Shown: one piece after another, positions 15,888 through 23,264 of the stretch
How the letters are laid out: each line of letters opens with the position of its first letter
Numbering within the stretch: position 1 is the stretch's first letter
NCBI RefSeq assembly: GCF_008933605.1
Contig: NZ_WBUS01000015.1
Location: 1-41,770, forward strand
Length of the DNA: 41,770 nt
From: Albidovulum sp.
GTDB lineage: Bacteria; Pseudomonadota; Alphaproteobacteria; Rhodobacterales; Rhodobacteraceae
Direction of reading: 5' to 3'
Made by a program: the position numbers and the translations under genes
Notes under the pieces: model-generated
Databases searched by the model: none
Told to the model about the DNA's origin: nothing
Seen by the model: the letters and a program-made list of their open reading frames with translations, nothing else

Positions 15888-17716
15888 GGGCCGGCGAAAT
15901 GATCGACGCCTTCCGCCCGGCCGAAGGCGCGCCGCCACAGACGCTCGGGCGCTTCTTCCTCTGGTGCCTGTCGGGCGCCTGGGGGCCGCTTGCCGTCGCA
16001 GCCGTCCTTTCGGCGATTGCCGGGGTGATGGAGGTGGTGACGGCCTGGTTCCTCGGCGCCATCGTCGACGCGGCGCAGGCCGGAAGCCCGGCAGCACTGC
16101 TGGCCGATCACTGGCCGCTGCTCGCCGGATTCGCGGTCTTCCTCCTGGTCCTGCGCCCGCTCGCCTTCGGGCTTTCTGCAGCCTCGAATTCCATCGTCGT
16201 GCAGCCGAACGTGCTGCCGCTGGTGCTGTCGCGGCTGCACCGTTGGACGATGGGTCATGCGGTGACCTTCTTCGACAACGATTTCGCGGGCCGGATCGCG
16301 CAGAAGCAGATGCAGGCCGCGCGCGCGGTCACCGATGTGGCGAGCGAGACGATCAACACGGTTGCCTTCGCGCTGGCCTCGCTTGCGGGCTCCGTCGCGT
16401 TCCTCGTCACAGTCGATGGCTGGATGGCGGCGGCGCTCGGGGTCTGGATCGCGGCCTACCTTCTCCTCATACGCGCGTTCCTGCCCAAGGTCCGGGGCAA
16501 GTCCGCGGCGCGGGCCGGCGCGCGGGCGATGGTGACCGGGCAGGTCGTGGACACGATCACCAATATCAAGACGGTGAAGCTCTTCGCCCACGCCGACCAC
16601 GAGGACAAGGCCGCCCTGCGCGCCATGGCGGGCTTCCGCGACACTGCGCTCGACTTCGGGGTGCTCTCGGCCTGGTTCCGGCTGTCGCTCATGGTGCTCG
16701 CCGGCCTCCTGCCGCTGATCCTGATCGGCGGCTCGCTCATTCTCTGGACGAAGGGGCAGGCGACAACCGGCGACATCGCTGCCGCCGGGACGATCGCGAT
16801 ACGCATCGCGCAGATGACCGGGTGGGTCAGCTTCGCGCTCATGTCGATCTACGGTTCGATCGGCGAGGTTGAGGACGGGATGCGCACGCTGACGCCGCCC
16901 CACACGCTGACCGATGCCCCCGGCGCCGCCGTGCTTGGCCGCGTGAAGGGCGCGATCCGCTTCGACGACGTGAGCTTCGCCTATGGCCGCACAACCGGCG
17001 GACTCGACCATGTCACGCTGACGATCCAGCCCGGAGAGAAACTCGGGATCGTCGGCGCCTCGGGGGCCGGGAAATCCACCCTGGTCGCTTTGCTCCTGCG
17101 GCTCTACGACGCGGAAGAGGGTCGGATCCTGGTCGATGGCGAGGACGTGCGCAGCGTGACGCAGGAAAGCCTGCGCCGGCAGATCGGCATGGTCACGCAG
17201 GAAACCGCGATGTTCAACCGCTCCGCCCGGGACAACATTCTCTATGGCCGACCGGACGCGACCGAGGACGAGATGATCGCGGCGGCCACAGCGGCAGAGG
17301 CCGACGAGTTCATCCGACACCTGCAGGACCACAAGGGCAGGCAGGGCTACGACGCCTTTCTGGGCGAGCGCGGCGTGAAGCTTTCGGGTGGCCAACGCCA
17401 GCGGATCGCGCTGGCCCGCGCGTTCCTGAAGGACGCTCCGATCCTCGTCCTCGACGAGGCGACCTCCGCACTCGACAGCGAGGTGGAGGCGGCAATCCAG
17501 GGGGCGTTGCACCTGGTGATGCAGGGCAAGACCGTGCTTGCCATCGCGCACCGGCTCTCGACCATCGCCGAGATGGACCGGATCGTCGTGCTCGACCGCG
17601 GCCGGCTGGTGGAGGAGGGGACGCACGCGGAGCTTCTGGCAAGGGGCGGGCTCTATGCGCGGTACTGGAACCGGCAGTCGGGCGGGTTCATCGGCACCGA
17701 AGAGGCGGCGGAGTGA
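15884..17716 (+). CDS. ABC exporter subunit (fused membrane and ATPase domains), second of pair
   Basis: The second 610-residue half-transporter. Its membrane domain has features parallel to the first (VTFFDNDFAGRIAQKQMQ against WFENDFAGRIANRLMQ), showing the two genes arose by duplication. The ATPase has Walker A GASGAGKST near residue 390, LSGGQRQRIALARAF near 500, Walker B ILVLDEATSALDSE and IAHRLSTIAEM. Both partners keep a complete consensus ATP site, unlike heterodimeric exporters in which one site is degenerate, so either could also act as a homodimer. The start overlaps the first gene by ATGA; the fifth-codon ATG is an alternative. The following methyltransferase starts within its stop codon. 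Confidence 0.92.
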   Translation: MRAGEMIDAFRPAEGAPPQTLGRFFLWCLSGAWGPLAVAAVLSAIAGVMEVVTAWFLGAIVDAAQAGSPAALLADHWPLLAGFAVFLLVLRPLAFGLSAASNSIVVQPNVLPLVLSRLHRWTMGHAVTFFDNDFAGRIAQKQMQAARAVTDVASETINTVAFALASLAGSVAFLVTVDGWMAAALGVWIAAYLLLIRAFLPKVRGKSAARAGARAMVTGQVVDTITNIKTVKLFAHADHEDKAALRAMAGFRDTALDFGVLSAWFRLSLMVLAGLLPLILIGGSLILWTKGQATTGDIAAAGTIAIRIAQMTGWVSFALMSIYGSIGEVEDGMRTLTPPHTLTDAPGAAVLGRVKGAIRFDDVSFAYGRTTGGLDHVTLTIQPGEKLGIVGASGAGKSTLVALLLRLYDAEEGRILVDGEDVRSVTQESLRRQIGMVTQETAMFNRSARDNILYGRPDATEDEMIAAATAAEADEFIRHLQDHKGRQGYDAFLGERGVKLSGGQRQRIALARAFLKDAPILVLDEATSALDSEVEAAIQGALHLVMQGKTVLAIAHRLSTIAEMDRIVVLDRGRLVEEGTHAELLARGGLYARYWNRQSGGFIGTEEAAE

Positions 17717-18951
17717 GGCTCACCGTCGAACGGCTCGGCCACCTGGGCGACGGGATCGCGCGCGGGCCGGACGGCACCCCGGTCTTCGTGCCCATGGCCT
17801 TGCCGGGCGAGGTGGTGGAGGGCGAGGTCGCCGACGGGCGCATGGAGGAGGCGAAGATCGTGACGCGGTCCCCCGACAGGGTCAGGCCGCCCTGCCCGCA
17901 CTACCGCGCCTGCGGGGGCTGCGCGTTGATGCATGCCTCGGACGCCTTCGTCGCGCGCTGGAAGGAGGACGTGGTGCGCACCGCGCTCGCCGCGCAGGGC
18001 ATCGCCGCGCCGTTCCGCCCCGTCGTGACCTCGCCGCCGCGCTCGCGCCGCCGGGCGACACTGGCCGGTCGGCGCACGAAATCCGGCGCCATCGTCGGAT
18101 TTCATGGCCGCGCGTCGGGCACGATCATCGAGGTGCCGAGATGCGAACTGCTCCACCCGGGGCTCATGGCGACGCTGCCCGCGCTCGCCGAGATCACCGC
18201 GCTCGGCGCATCGCGGAAGGGCGAGTTGGCACTTGCGCTGACGCGGGGCGACTCCGGGCTTGACGTGGCGGTGTCCGGCGGAAAACCGCTGGATCAGAGC
18301 CTTTTCTCCGCGCTTGCCGCCGTGGCCGAACGCGCCGATTCCGCGCGCCTGACGTGGGAGGGTGAAGTGGTTGCCGCCCGCCGCCCGGTCGCGCAGCATT
18401 TCGGAACCGCGCGCGTCGTGCCGCCGCCCGGGGCCTTCCTGCAGGCCACGGCCGACGGGGAGGCGGCGCTCCTGTCCGCCGTGCGCGACGCGGTGGGACC
18501 GGCACGACGTGTCGCCGACCTCTTTGCGGGTGCCGGGACCTTCGCCCTGCCGCTCGCGAACCGTCGCGAGGTGCACGCGGTGGAAGGCGACGCCGCGATG
18601 CTCTCGGCGCTCGATGCCGGCTGGCGGCAGACGCCGGGCCTGCAGCGCGTGACGACGGAGGCGCGCGATCTCTTCCGGCGCCCCCTGCTGCCCGACGAAC
18701 TGACGGCTTTCGGCGCCGTCGTGATTGACCCGCCGCGCGCGGGGGCCGAAGCGCAGATGCGCGAGATCGCGGCATCGCGCGTCGCCGTCGTCGCCGCGGT
18801 GTCGTGCAATCCGGTCACCTTCGCCCGCGACGCGCGCCTTCTCCTTGCCGCGGGCTTCGTGCTCGACTGGGTGCAGGTCGTCGATCAGTTCCGCTGGTCC
18901 ACTCATGTCGAGCTTGTGGCGCGCCTCAGCCGCGTCATCACAGGGTCGTGA
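17713..18951 (+). CDS. TRAM-domain class I SAM-dependent RNA (uracil-5) methyltransferase
   Basis: A 412-residue member of the RumA/TrmA family that methylates C5 of uracil in rRNA or tRNA. An N-terminal TRAM-like OB domain (about residues 1-55) is followed by the [4Fe-4S]-type cysteines in CPHYRACGGCALMH and a fourth at VPRCELL. The SAM-binding methyltransferase domain shows VADLFAGAGTFALPLA, and VIDPPRAGAEAQ and VSCNPVTFARD carry the family's catalytic Asp/Cys region. The RNA target (RlmD-like U1939, RlmC-like or other) cannot be fixed by eye. It starts with GTG in a GTGA overlap with the ABC gene, so it is probably translated from the same message, although no functional link is evident. 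Confidence 0.9.
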   Translation: MRLTVERLGHLGDGIARGPDGTPVFVPMALPGEVVEGEVADGRMEEAKIVTRSPDRVRPPCPHYRACGGCALMHASDAFVARWKEDVVRTALAAQGIAAPFRPVVTSPPRSRRRATLAGRRTKSGAIVGFHGRASGTIIEVPRCELLHPGLMATLPALAEITALGASRKGELALALTRGDSGLDVAVSGGKPLDQSLFSALAAVAERADSARLTWEGEVVAARRPVAQHFGTARVVPPPGAFLQATADGEAALLSAVRDAVGPARRVADLFAGAGTFALPLANRREVHAVEGDAAMLSALDAGWRQTPGLQRVTTEARDLFRRPLLPDELTAFGAVVIDPPRAGAEAQMREIAASRVAVVAAVSCNPVTFARDARLLLAAGFVLDWVQVVDQFRWSTHVELVARLSRVITGS

Positions 18952-19057
18952 GGCACGGGATGCGCGGAAAGACGCCGACTTCCGGTTGCGGGCCGAGACG
19001 TATATCCTCCCCGGTCAAAAGCCGGAACGGCAAGGATCAAGGGGCAGCATACGCGAG

Positions 19058-19564
19058 ATGAGACGCAGGACATTTCTGACAACCGCCGCAATCGGTATCC
19101 TGGGGACGGCGCTGCCGGTGGCGGCGCGCTCCAAGTTCCGGAGCTATTCCGGGCCAGAGATCACGCAGATCGTTGTCCACAAGGCCAAGCGCCGGATGTA
19201 CCTCGTGAGCGGCACCGATGTGGTGAAGCGGTACCGCATCTCGCTCGGCGGGAATCCGGTCGGGCCAAAGCAGTTCGAGGGTGACGGCAAGACGCCCGAG
19301 GGGCTCTATTACATCGACCGGCAGAATCCGGTCAGCGCCTTTCACCTCTCGCTCGGCATCTCCTACCCGAACGAGGAGGATATCGCGCGTGCAGAGGCCG
19401 CAGGCAAGTTGCCCGGCAGCGACATCTTCATTCACGGGCGCGCCAGGAAGAATCGCGGGCGCGGGCGCGATTGGACCGCCGGTTGCATCGCCGTGAAGGA
19501 TCGCGAGATGGAAATGATCTACTCGATGGTGAAGATCGGCACTCCGATCTTCATCCTTCCGTAG
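19058..19564 (+). CDS. L,D-transpeptidase (YkuD), exported, first copy
   Basis: A compact 168-residue YkuD-domain protein. The active-site region is HGRARKNRGRGRDWTAGCIAV (His near residue 125, Cys near 142), matching the HG...GC(I/V) signature of enzymes that make 3-3 cross-links or attach proteins to peptidoglycan. The domain begins near residue 30 (QIVVHKAKRRMYLVSG) directly after a leader MRRRTFLTTAAIGILGTALP, whose RRRTFLTT resembles a twin-arginine signal and is followed by a hydrophobic stretch. The start ATG is at 19058; the RBS is weak. The track ORF's long N-terminus is read-through from the upstream gene. Two further envelope genes follow. Confidence 0.9.
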   Translation: MRRRTFLTTAAIGILGTALPVAARSKFRSYSGPEITQIVVHKAKRRMYLVSGTDVVKRYRISLGGNPVGPKQFEGDGKTPEGLYYIDRQNPVSAFHLSLGISYPNEEDIARAEAAGKLPGSDIFIHGRARKNRGRGRDWTAGCIAVKDREMEMIYSMVKIGTPIFILP

Positions 19565-19596
19565 ACTCCGACAAAAAAGCGAATTCCGGCAGTGCT

Positions 19597-20106
19597 TTAG
19601 CCACCGGTGACCAGCGTCCACCAGATCTTGCCGCCGGGCTCCTGGAACCAGGCGAAACCGACATCCCGCGCGGCGGGATCGAGGATGACCGCGCGGGTAT
19701 CGGGCAGTTCCATCCAGGCCGAGAGGGTTTCCAGCTCGGTCTCGTACGTCTCGGAGATGTTCTCGCCAAGCATCCGGCCCTGATAGCCGGTCCGCTGGGC
19801 GCGGAGCAGCGGCGATGAACCGTCGGAGCCGAAATGCCATGGCCGGTTCTGCACTGCCATGTCGCGCGAATGGGTCGCCGCCGCCGCCGTCAGGAGGGGG
19901 TTCAGCGTGAGCGGCGCGGCGCCCGCGGCGGAGCGCAGGGAGTTGATGGAATCGACCATCGAGTAGGTAATCCGACCCTCATCTCCCGCCTTGATCACGT
20001 AGGCCTGCGGCAAGGGCCGGCCGTCTGGGCCAAGCTGGGGCGGTGTCGCCACACAGCCGGCAAGGGTCAGGGCCGCGGCAAGGCTCAGGATCAAGAGACG
20101 GGTCAT
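19597..20106 (-). CDS. CAP-domain (SCP/PR-1) lipoprotein
   Basis: A 169-residue predicted lipoprotein: the leader MTRLLILSLAAALTLAGC ends in a lipobox, with Cys18 the lipidation site. The remainder is a CAP domain (cysteine-rich secretory/PR-1 superfamily): NSLRSAAGAAPLTLNPLLTAAA, then ATHSRDMAVQNRPWHFGSDG with the conserved histidines, and GENISETYETE. Bacterial CAP proteins are extracytoplasmic; the biochemical role is not settled. The ATG at 20106 has AAGG eight bases upstream; the track start is 61 codons earlier and unsupported. It lies on the opposite strand between two L,D-transpeptidase genes, so it converges with the first and diverges from the second. Confidence 0.9.
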   Translation of the reverse strand: MTRLLILSLAAALTLAGCVATPPQLGPDGRPLPQAYVIKAGDEGRITYSMVDSINSLRSAAGAAPLTLNPLLTAAAATHSRDMAVQNRPWHFGSDGSSPLLRAQRTGYQGRMLGENISETYETELETLSAWMELPDTRAVILDPAARDVGFAWFQEPGGKIWWTLVTGG

Positions 20107-20221
20107 CTGGGAACCTTCGGGTTTTTCGCAGGCCAGTCCTTTACAGCCTCGCCCGCGGGTGTTCAAACGCCAACTTGCGCGTCGGCGGCAGGGCGCAACC
20201 CTCGGGTGACACGAGAGTGAA

Positions 20222-20250
20222 TTGAGAAAGGCGCAGCGCCCGACTAGAAT
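20222..20250 (+). promoter_or_regulatory. Sigma-70-type promoter of the second L,D-transpeptidase gene
   Basis: TTGAGA, a 17-base spacer and TAGAAT form a near-consensus promoter. Transcription would start near 20257, giving an untranslated leader of about 70 bases before the ATG at 20327. The 220-base region between this gene and the CAP gene contains no ORF of note. Confidence 0.6.
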
Positions 20251-20326
20251 GACATCGTTTGTGCGGCCCCACGAGGACGCCAAGCGCACACGAAAGACAC
20301 GGATCTTCAGACCGGGACCCTAGAGG

Positions 20327-20935
20327 ATGAGCATCAAGAATCCCCGCGGCCTCAGCCGCCGCACTCTCATCGGCACGGCCGCGGCCGCCGTCGGAAGCGC
20401 ACTCGCCGCGCCCGCGCTCGCGCAGAGCGGCGCCGGCACGACCGAGTTCGAAAACGACCTCAACTCGAACATCCGCCGCAACATATCGAGCTTCCGCTCG
20501 TTGCAGTGGCAGCCCTATTTCTCCGATACCAAGAACGGCGCCGTTCTCGTCGACACCACCTCGCGGGCCCTGCACTTCTGGTCCGAGGACCAGGGTGTCT
20601 ACCGCCTCTACCCGACGAGCGTTCCCCTGACCGAGGACCTGACGCGCCGTGGACGCACGGCGATCGTGAAGAAGGTGATCGGGCCGGAGTGGCGGCCGAC
20701 GCCGGCGATGAAGGTCCGAAACCCGGAATGGCCCGATTATGTCGGCCCCGGCCCCGACAACCCGCTTGGAACCCACGCGCTTTATCTTTCGTGGGAGTTC
20801 TACCGCATCCATGGCACGCATGACACGCGCAAGATCGGCCGGCGTTCGTCCAATGGTTGTATCGGGTTGTATAATGAACACATTGCCGAGCTTTATTCGC
20901 TGACGAATGTGGGCACGCAGGTGTTGCTAATTTGA
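20327..20935 (+). CDS. L,D-transpeptidase (YkuD), exported, second copy
   Basis: A 202-residue YkuD-domain protein with active-site region HGTHDTRKIGRRSSNGCIG (His near residue 162, Cys near 178). The leader PRGLSRRTLIGTAAAAVGSA has a twin-arginine-like SRRTLIG motif, then an Ala-rich stretch ending APALAQS, so export is likely, perhaps by Tat. It has extra residues before the catalytic domain compared with the first copy. The RBS is poor (AGAGG directly at the start). It has its own promoter. Downstream, 139 bases before the next ORF hold that gene's promoter and an inverted repeat. Confidence 0.92.
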   Translation: MSIKNPRGLSRRTLIGTAAAAVGSALAAPALAQSGAGTTEFENDLNSNIRRNISSFRSLQWQPYFSDTKNGAVLVDTTSRALHFWSEDQGVYRLYPTSVPLTEDLTRRGRTAIVKKVIGPEWRPTPAMKVRNPEWPDYVGPGPDNPLGTHALYLSWEFYRIHGTHDTRKIGRRSSNGCIGLYNEHIAELYSLTNVGTQVLLI

Positions 20936-21018
20936 CGATACGGGCAAAACTTTCGTTGCGGCGAGACGGCTTCATTGCGCGAAATGTGCCATCTGGGTTA
21001 GTGGGATTCTGAGGTGTT

Positions 21019-21047
21019 TTGACTGCCGCGACGACCTCGCTTATCCA
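21019..21047 (+). promoter_or_regulatory. Sigma-70-type promoter of the 58-residue ORF
   Basis: TTGACT, a 17-base spacer and TATCCA. Only the last -35 base differs from consensus; the -10 is moderate. Expected start near 21054, about 20 bases ahead of the ATG. An inverted repeat is centred on the spacer/-10 boundary. Confidence 0.55.
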
Positions 21048-21057
21048 TCCGTCGCGG
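21026..21057. promoter_or_regulatory. Perfect 8-base inverted repeat over the promoter, possible operator
   Basis: CCGCGACG at 21026 and CGTCGCGG at 21050 are exact reverse complements, separated by 16 bases and centred near 21041.5. The dyad covers the spacer, the -10 box and the likely start site of the promoter of the 58-residue gene. Much of the left arm lies upstream of the start site, so an RNA hairpin is not the natural reading; a repressor site is. Confidence 0.4.
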
Positions 21058-21074
21058 TGAAAATGGAGAGTTAG

Positions 21075-21251
21075 ATGAAGAAGCTCGCGCTCGCCGCTGC
21101 CCTTTCGCTCGCTGCTACCTCGGCTTTCGCCGGTGGCGTGGAACCCGTCATGGAGCCGGCGCCTGTCGAACAGGCCGCGTCGTCCTCGAACGGCGGCCTG
21201 ATCGTTCCGCTGCTGCTCCTGGTGCTCGTCGCCGCTGCTGCCAGCAACTGA
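21075..21251 (+). CDS. 58-residue exported or membrane miniprotein, unknown function
   Basis: Too short for the ORF track. The product starts with an ideal signal peptide (MKKLALAAALSLAATSAFAG), has a short acidic/proline stretch (VEPVMEPAPVEQA) and a Ser/Gly linker, and ends in a second hydrophobic segment (GLIVPLLLLVLVAAAASN). It could be a cleaved periplasmic peptide anchored by its C-terminus or an uncleaved two-pass mini membrane protein. Coding is supported by the correctly spaced GGAG upstream, a near-consensus promoter and an intrinsic terminator, i.e. a complete single-gene unit. I have the impression of similar short ORFs beside hemH in Rhodobacteraceae but cannot check. Convergent with hemH. 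Confidence 0.75.
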   Translation: MKKLALAAALSLAATSAFAGGVEPVMEPAPVEQAASSSNGGLIVPLLLLVLVAAAASN

Positions 21252-21278
21252 TTTTTCGGCTCAGGCCGAATTGGAAAG

Positions 21279-21303
21279 GGCGGTGGGGTTCCACCGCCTT
21301 TTT
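21279..21303 (+). terminator. Intrinsic terminator of the 58-residue ORF
   Basis: GGCGGTGG, loop GGTT, CCACCGCC, then TTTTT: an eight-base perfect stem with a T tract, 28 bases after the stop. The T tract abuts the stop codon of hemH on the other strand. Confidence 0.8.
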
Positions 21304-22382
21304 CATTTGCCGTGGGCTTCGGTCCAGCCCGCGAGGTTCGTTTCCAGCACCGCCATGAGCGCCGCGATATGCGCGTCGTCGTCATTGAGGCAGGGGACAT
21401 AGGTGAAGCTCTTGCCGCCCGCATGAATGAAGGCCTCGCGGATTTCCCCCTGGATCTCCTCCAGCGTCTCAATGCAGTCGGCCGAGAAGGCGGGCGAGAT
21501 GACCGCGATGCGTTTCTTGCCGGCCCTCGCAAGCTCGACGACATGCTCGACCGTGTAGGGCCGCAGCCACTCCTCGCGGCCGAAGACCGACTGGAAGGTG
21601 GTGTCGACCGAGCCCTCGGCCCAACCCAGCCTTTCGCGCAGGAGCCGCGAGGTCTTCTGGCACTGGCAATGGTAGGGATCGCCTTCCATCAGGTAGCGCT
21701 TCGGCATTCCGTGGTAGGAGGCGACCAGAATGTCGGGCCGGTGGTCGATGCCGGAATATGCCCGCTCGACCGATTGGGCCAGCGCCTCGATGTACAGGGA
21801 ATGGTCGAAATACTCCGGCACGATCCGCACGGCGGGCTGGCGCTTTTCCTTCATTAGCGCGCGAAAGAACTTGTCGTTCGCGGTGGCCGAGGTGGCGCCG
21901 GCGTATTGCGGATAGAGCGGCAGGAAGACGATCTTCTCGCAGCCGGCGGCAACCATGCGGCGCACGACGCTCTCGGTCGAGGGATTGCCGTAGCGCATGC
22001 AGAACTCGACCATTAACCCCTCGCCGAAGCGGAGGGACACGGCCGTGCGAAGCTTAGCCACCTGCGCCTTCGTGATCGTCATAAGCGGGCTCTCGCCCTT
22101 CTCGTGGTTCCAGATCGACTTGTAGTTGGCGCCGGAGGTGAAGGGACGCTTCGACAGGATGACGAGCTGGAGGAGAGGCTGCCATTTCCACGCCGGGAAG
22201 TCGATCACGCGCCGGTCCGAAAGGAACTCCGACAGGTACCGCCGCATCGACCAGTAGTCGTAATTGTCGGGCGTGCCGAGGTTGGCGACCAGGATACCGA
22301 TGCGCGCCCGCGCTACCGGCGGGTGATCGGCCGGGGCATGGGTCAGGCGGCCCGCTCCGGGGCGAACGATCTCGGTATCCAT
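21303..22382 (-). CDS. hemH: Ferrochelatase
   Basis: Inserts ferrous iron into protoporphyrin IX, the last step of protoheme synthesis, at the inner membrane. The 359-residue protein has the family start IGILVANLGTPD, FLPLYPQYAGATSA, the SYHGMPKRY motif near residue 220 with the metal-binding histidine, and late segment PAFSADCIETLEEIQGE containing the conserved glutamate region. An N-terminal 27-residue extension precedes the conserved part. The cysteines in YHCQCQKTS are of interest because some ferrochelatases carry Fe-S clusters, but this pattern alone does not show one. ATG 22382 follows GAGG. Downstream of the methyltransferase gene on the same strand with 48 bases between. Confidence 0.96.
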   Translation of the reverse strand: MDTEIVRPGAGRLTHAPADHPPVARARIGILVANLGTPDNYDYWSMRRYLSEFLSDRRVIDFPAWKWQPLLQLVILSKRPFTSGANYKSIWNHEKGESPLMTITKAQVAKLRTAVSLRFGEGLMVEFCMRYGNPSTESVVRRMVAAGCEKIVFLPLYPQYAGATSATANDKFFRALMKEKRQPAVRIVPEYFDHSLYIEALAQSVERAYSGIDHRPDILVASYHGMPKRYLMEGDPYHCQCQKTSRLLRERLGWAEGSVDTTFQSVFGREEWLRPYTVEHVVELARAGKKRIAVISPAFSADCIETLEEIQGEIREAFIHAGGKSFTYVPCLNDDDAHIAALMAVLETNLAGWTEAHGK

Positions 22383-22430
22383 GGCATCCTCGCGCTCAAC
22401 CAGTCCGACATAGAGGGAAATCCGCGCCGG

Positions 22431-23264
22431 TCAATCTTCCGCACGCGGCAGCGGCGCTTCCGTCGCACCCAGGGCGTCGGCCAATCGCTGGACGGCCGAG
22501 CCGGGGCGAAGCGGCTTCGGCTGGCTTGGATCCGGCGCCCATCCGGTCAGCCAGATCATCTCGAAGGTTGCGGCGATGCGGCCGCCTCCCGCCGGGAAGG
22601 CGGCCGCGTAGATCTCTGCGGCCGCCGGAAAGAGCGCACGCGGTGCGGCTCGGCGGGATCGGGCCGCCAGCGCGTTGCCCTCGCCCATCGCGCGCAGGTC
22701 CGCGATCAGGTGGAACAACGTGGCGTAGGTCACGGTCTTCTTGACCGTGTCGGCCACCGGCAGGGCGAATCCCGCACGCTGGAGCAAGGCGCCGAGGTCC
22801 CGGATCTCGGCCATCGGCAGGACGCGCGGCGAGAGGCCGCCGGTGAGCCGGCTTTCGGCCTCGGCCAGCGCCACGCGTAGTTCCGAAAGCGTCCGCCCGC
22901 CGAAGAGCACCCCGAGGAAAAGCCCGTCGGGACGTAGCGCGCGCCGGCACTGGATCAACTGCCCGACGAGATCCGCCGACCAGTGCAGCGACAACGCATG
23001 GATCACCAGATCGTGCGCGCCTTCCTCCAGGGCCAAGACCTCCTCGTCGGCGACGATGCGCGCGCCGGGCAGGATTTCCGCCCAGGGAGCCGGAAAGGCC
23101 GTCACCACGGCGGGGTCCGTAAACCTTTTGTTAACCTCGCCCAGTCTCTCCTCGGCTTCGGCGGCGGCCTCGTCGTGGAGGAAAAGGTCGGCCCCCTGTG
23201 CCAGCGCACGGGCACGGTTCCTGGACAGGGCGGCGCGGTCGATGAGGTTCGGCGGATCGGACAT
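22431..23264 (-). CDS. NDUFAF5-like SAM-dependent methyltransferase
   Basis: A 277-residue protein with a class I methyltransferase core. Segments such as NLIDRAALSRNRARALAQGADLFLH at the start, HDLVIHALSLHWSADLVGQL in the middle and LRPDGLFLGVLFGGRTLSEL match the alphaproteobacterial proteins related to mitochondrial NDUFAF5 (and distantly BioC), linked with complex I assembly in eukaryotes. The bacterial role is inference only. The glycine-rich SAM loop is weak, as in this subgroup. The start at 23264 lies back-to-back with the divergent comF start, so promoters must reside within coding sequence. The track's earlier start is inside comF antisense. Confidence 0.82.
   Translation of the reverse strand: MSDPPNLIDRAALSRNRARALAQGADLFLHDEAAAEAEERLGEVNKRFTDPAVVTAFPAPWAEILPGARIVADEEVLALEEGAHDLVIHALSLHWSADLVGQLIQCRRALRPDGLFLGVLFGGRTLSELRVALAEAESRLTGGLSPRVLPMAEIRDLGALLQRAGFALPVADTVKKTVTYATLFHLIADLRAMGEGNALAARSRRAAPRALFPAAAEIYAAAFPAGGGRIAATFEMIWLTGWAPDPSQPKPLRPGSAVQRLADALGATEAPLPRAED

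Noticed and set aside
20140-20166. TTGAAC/TGTAAA promoter-like pair for the CAP lipoprotein (minus strand)
   Set aside because: Spacer of only 15 bases and a poor -10; not strong enough to list as a feature.
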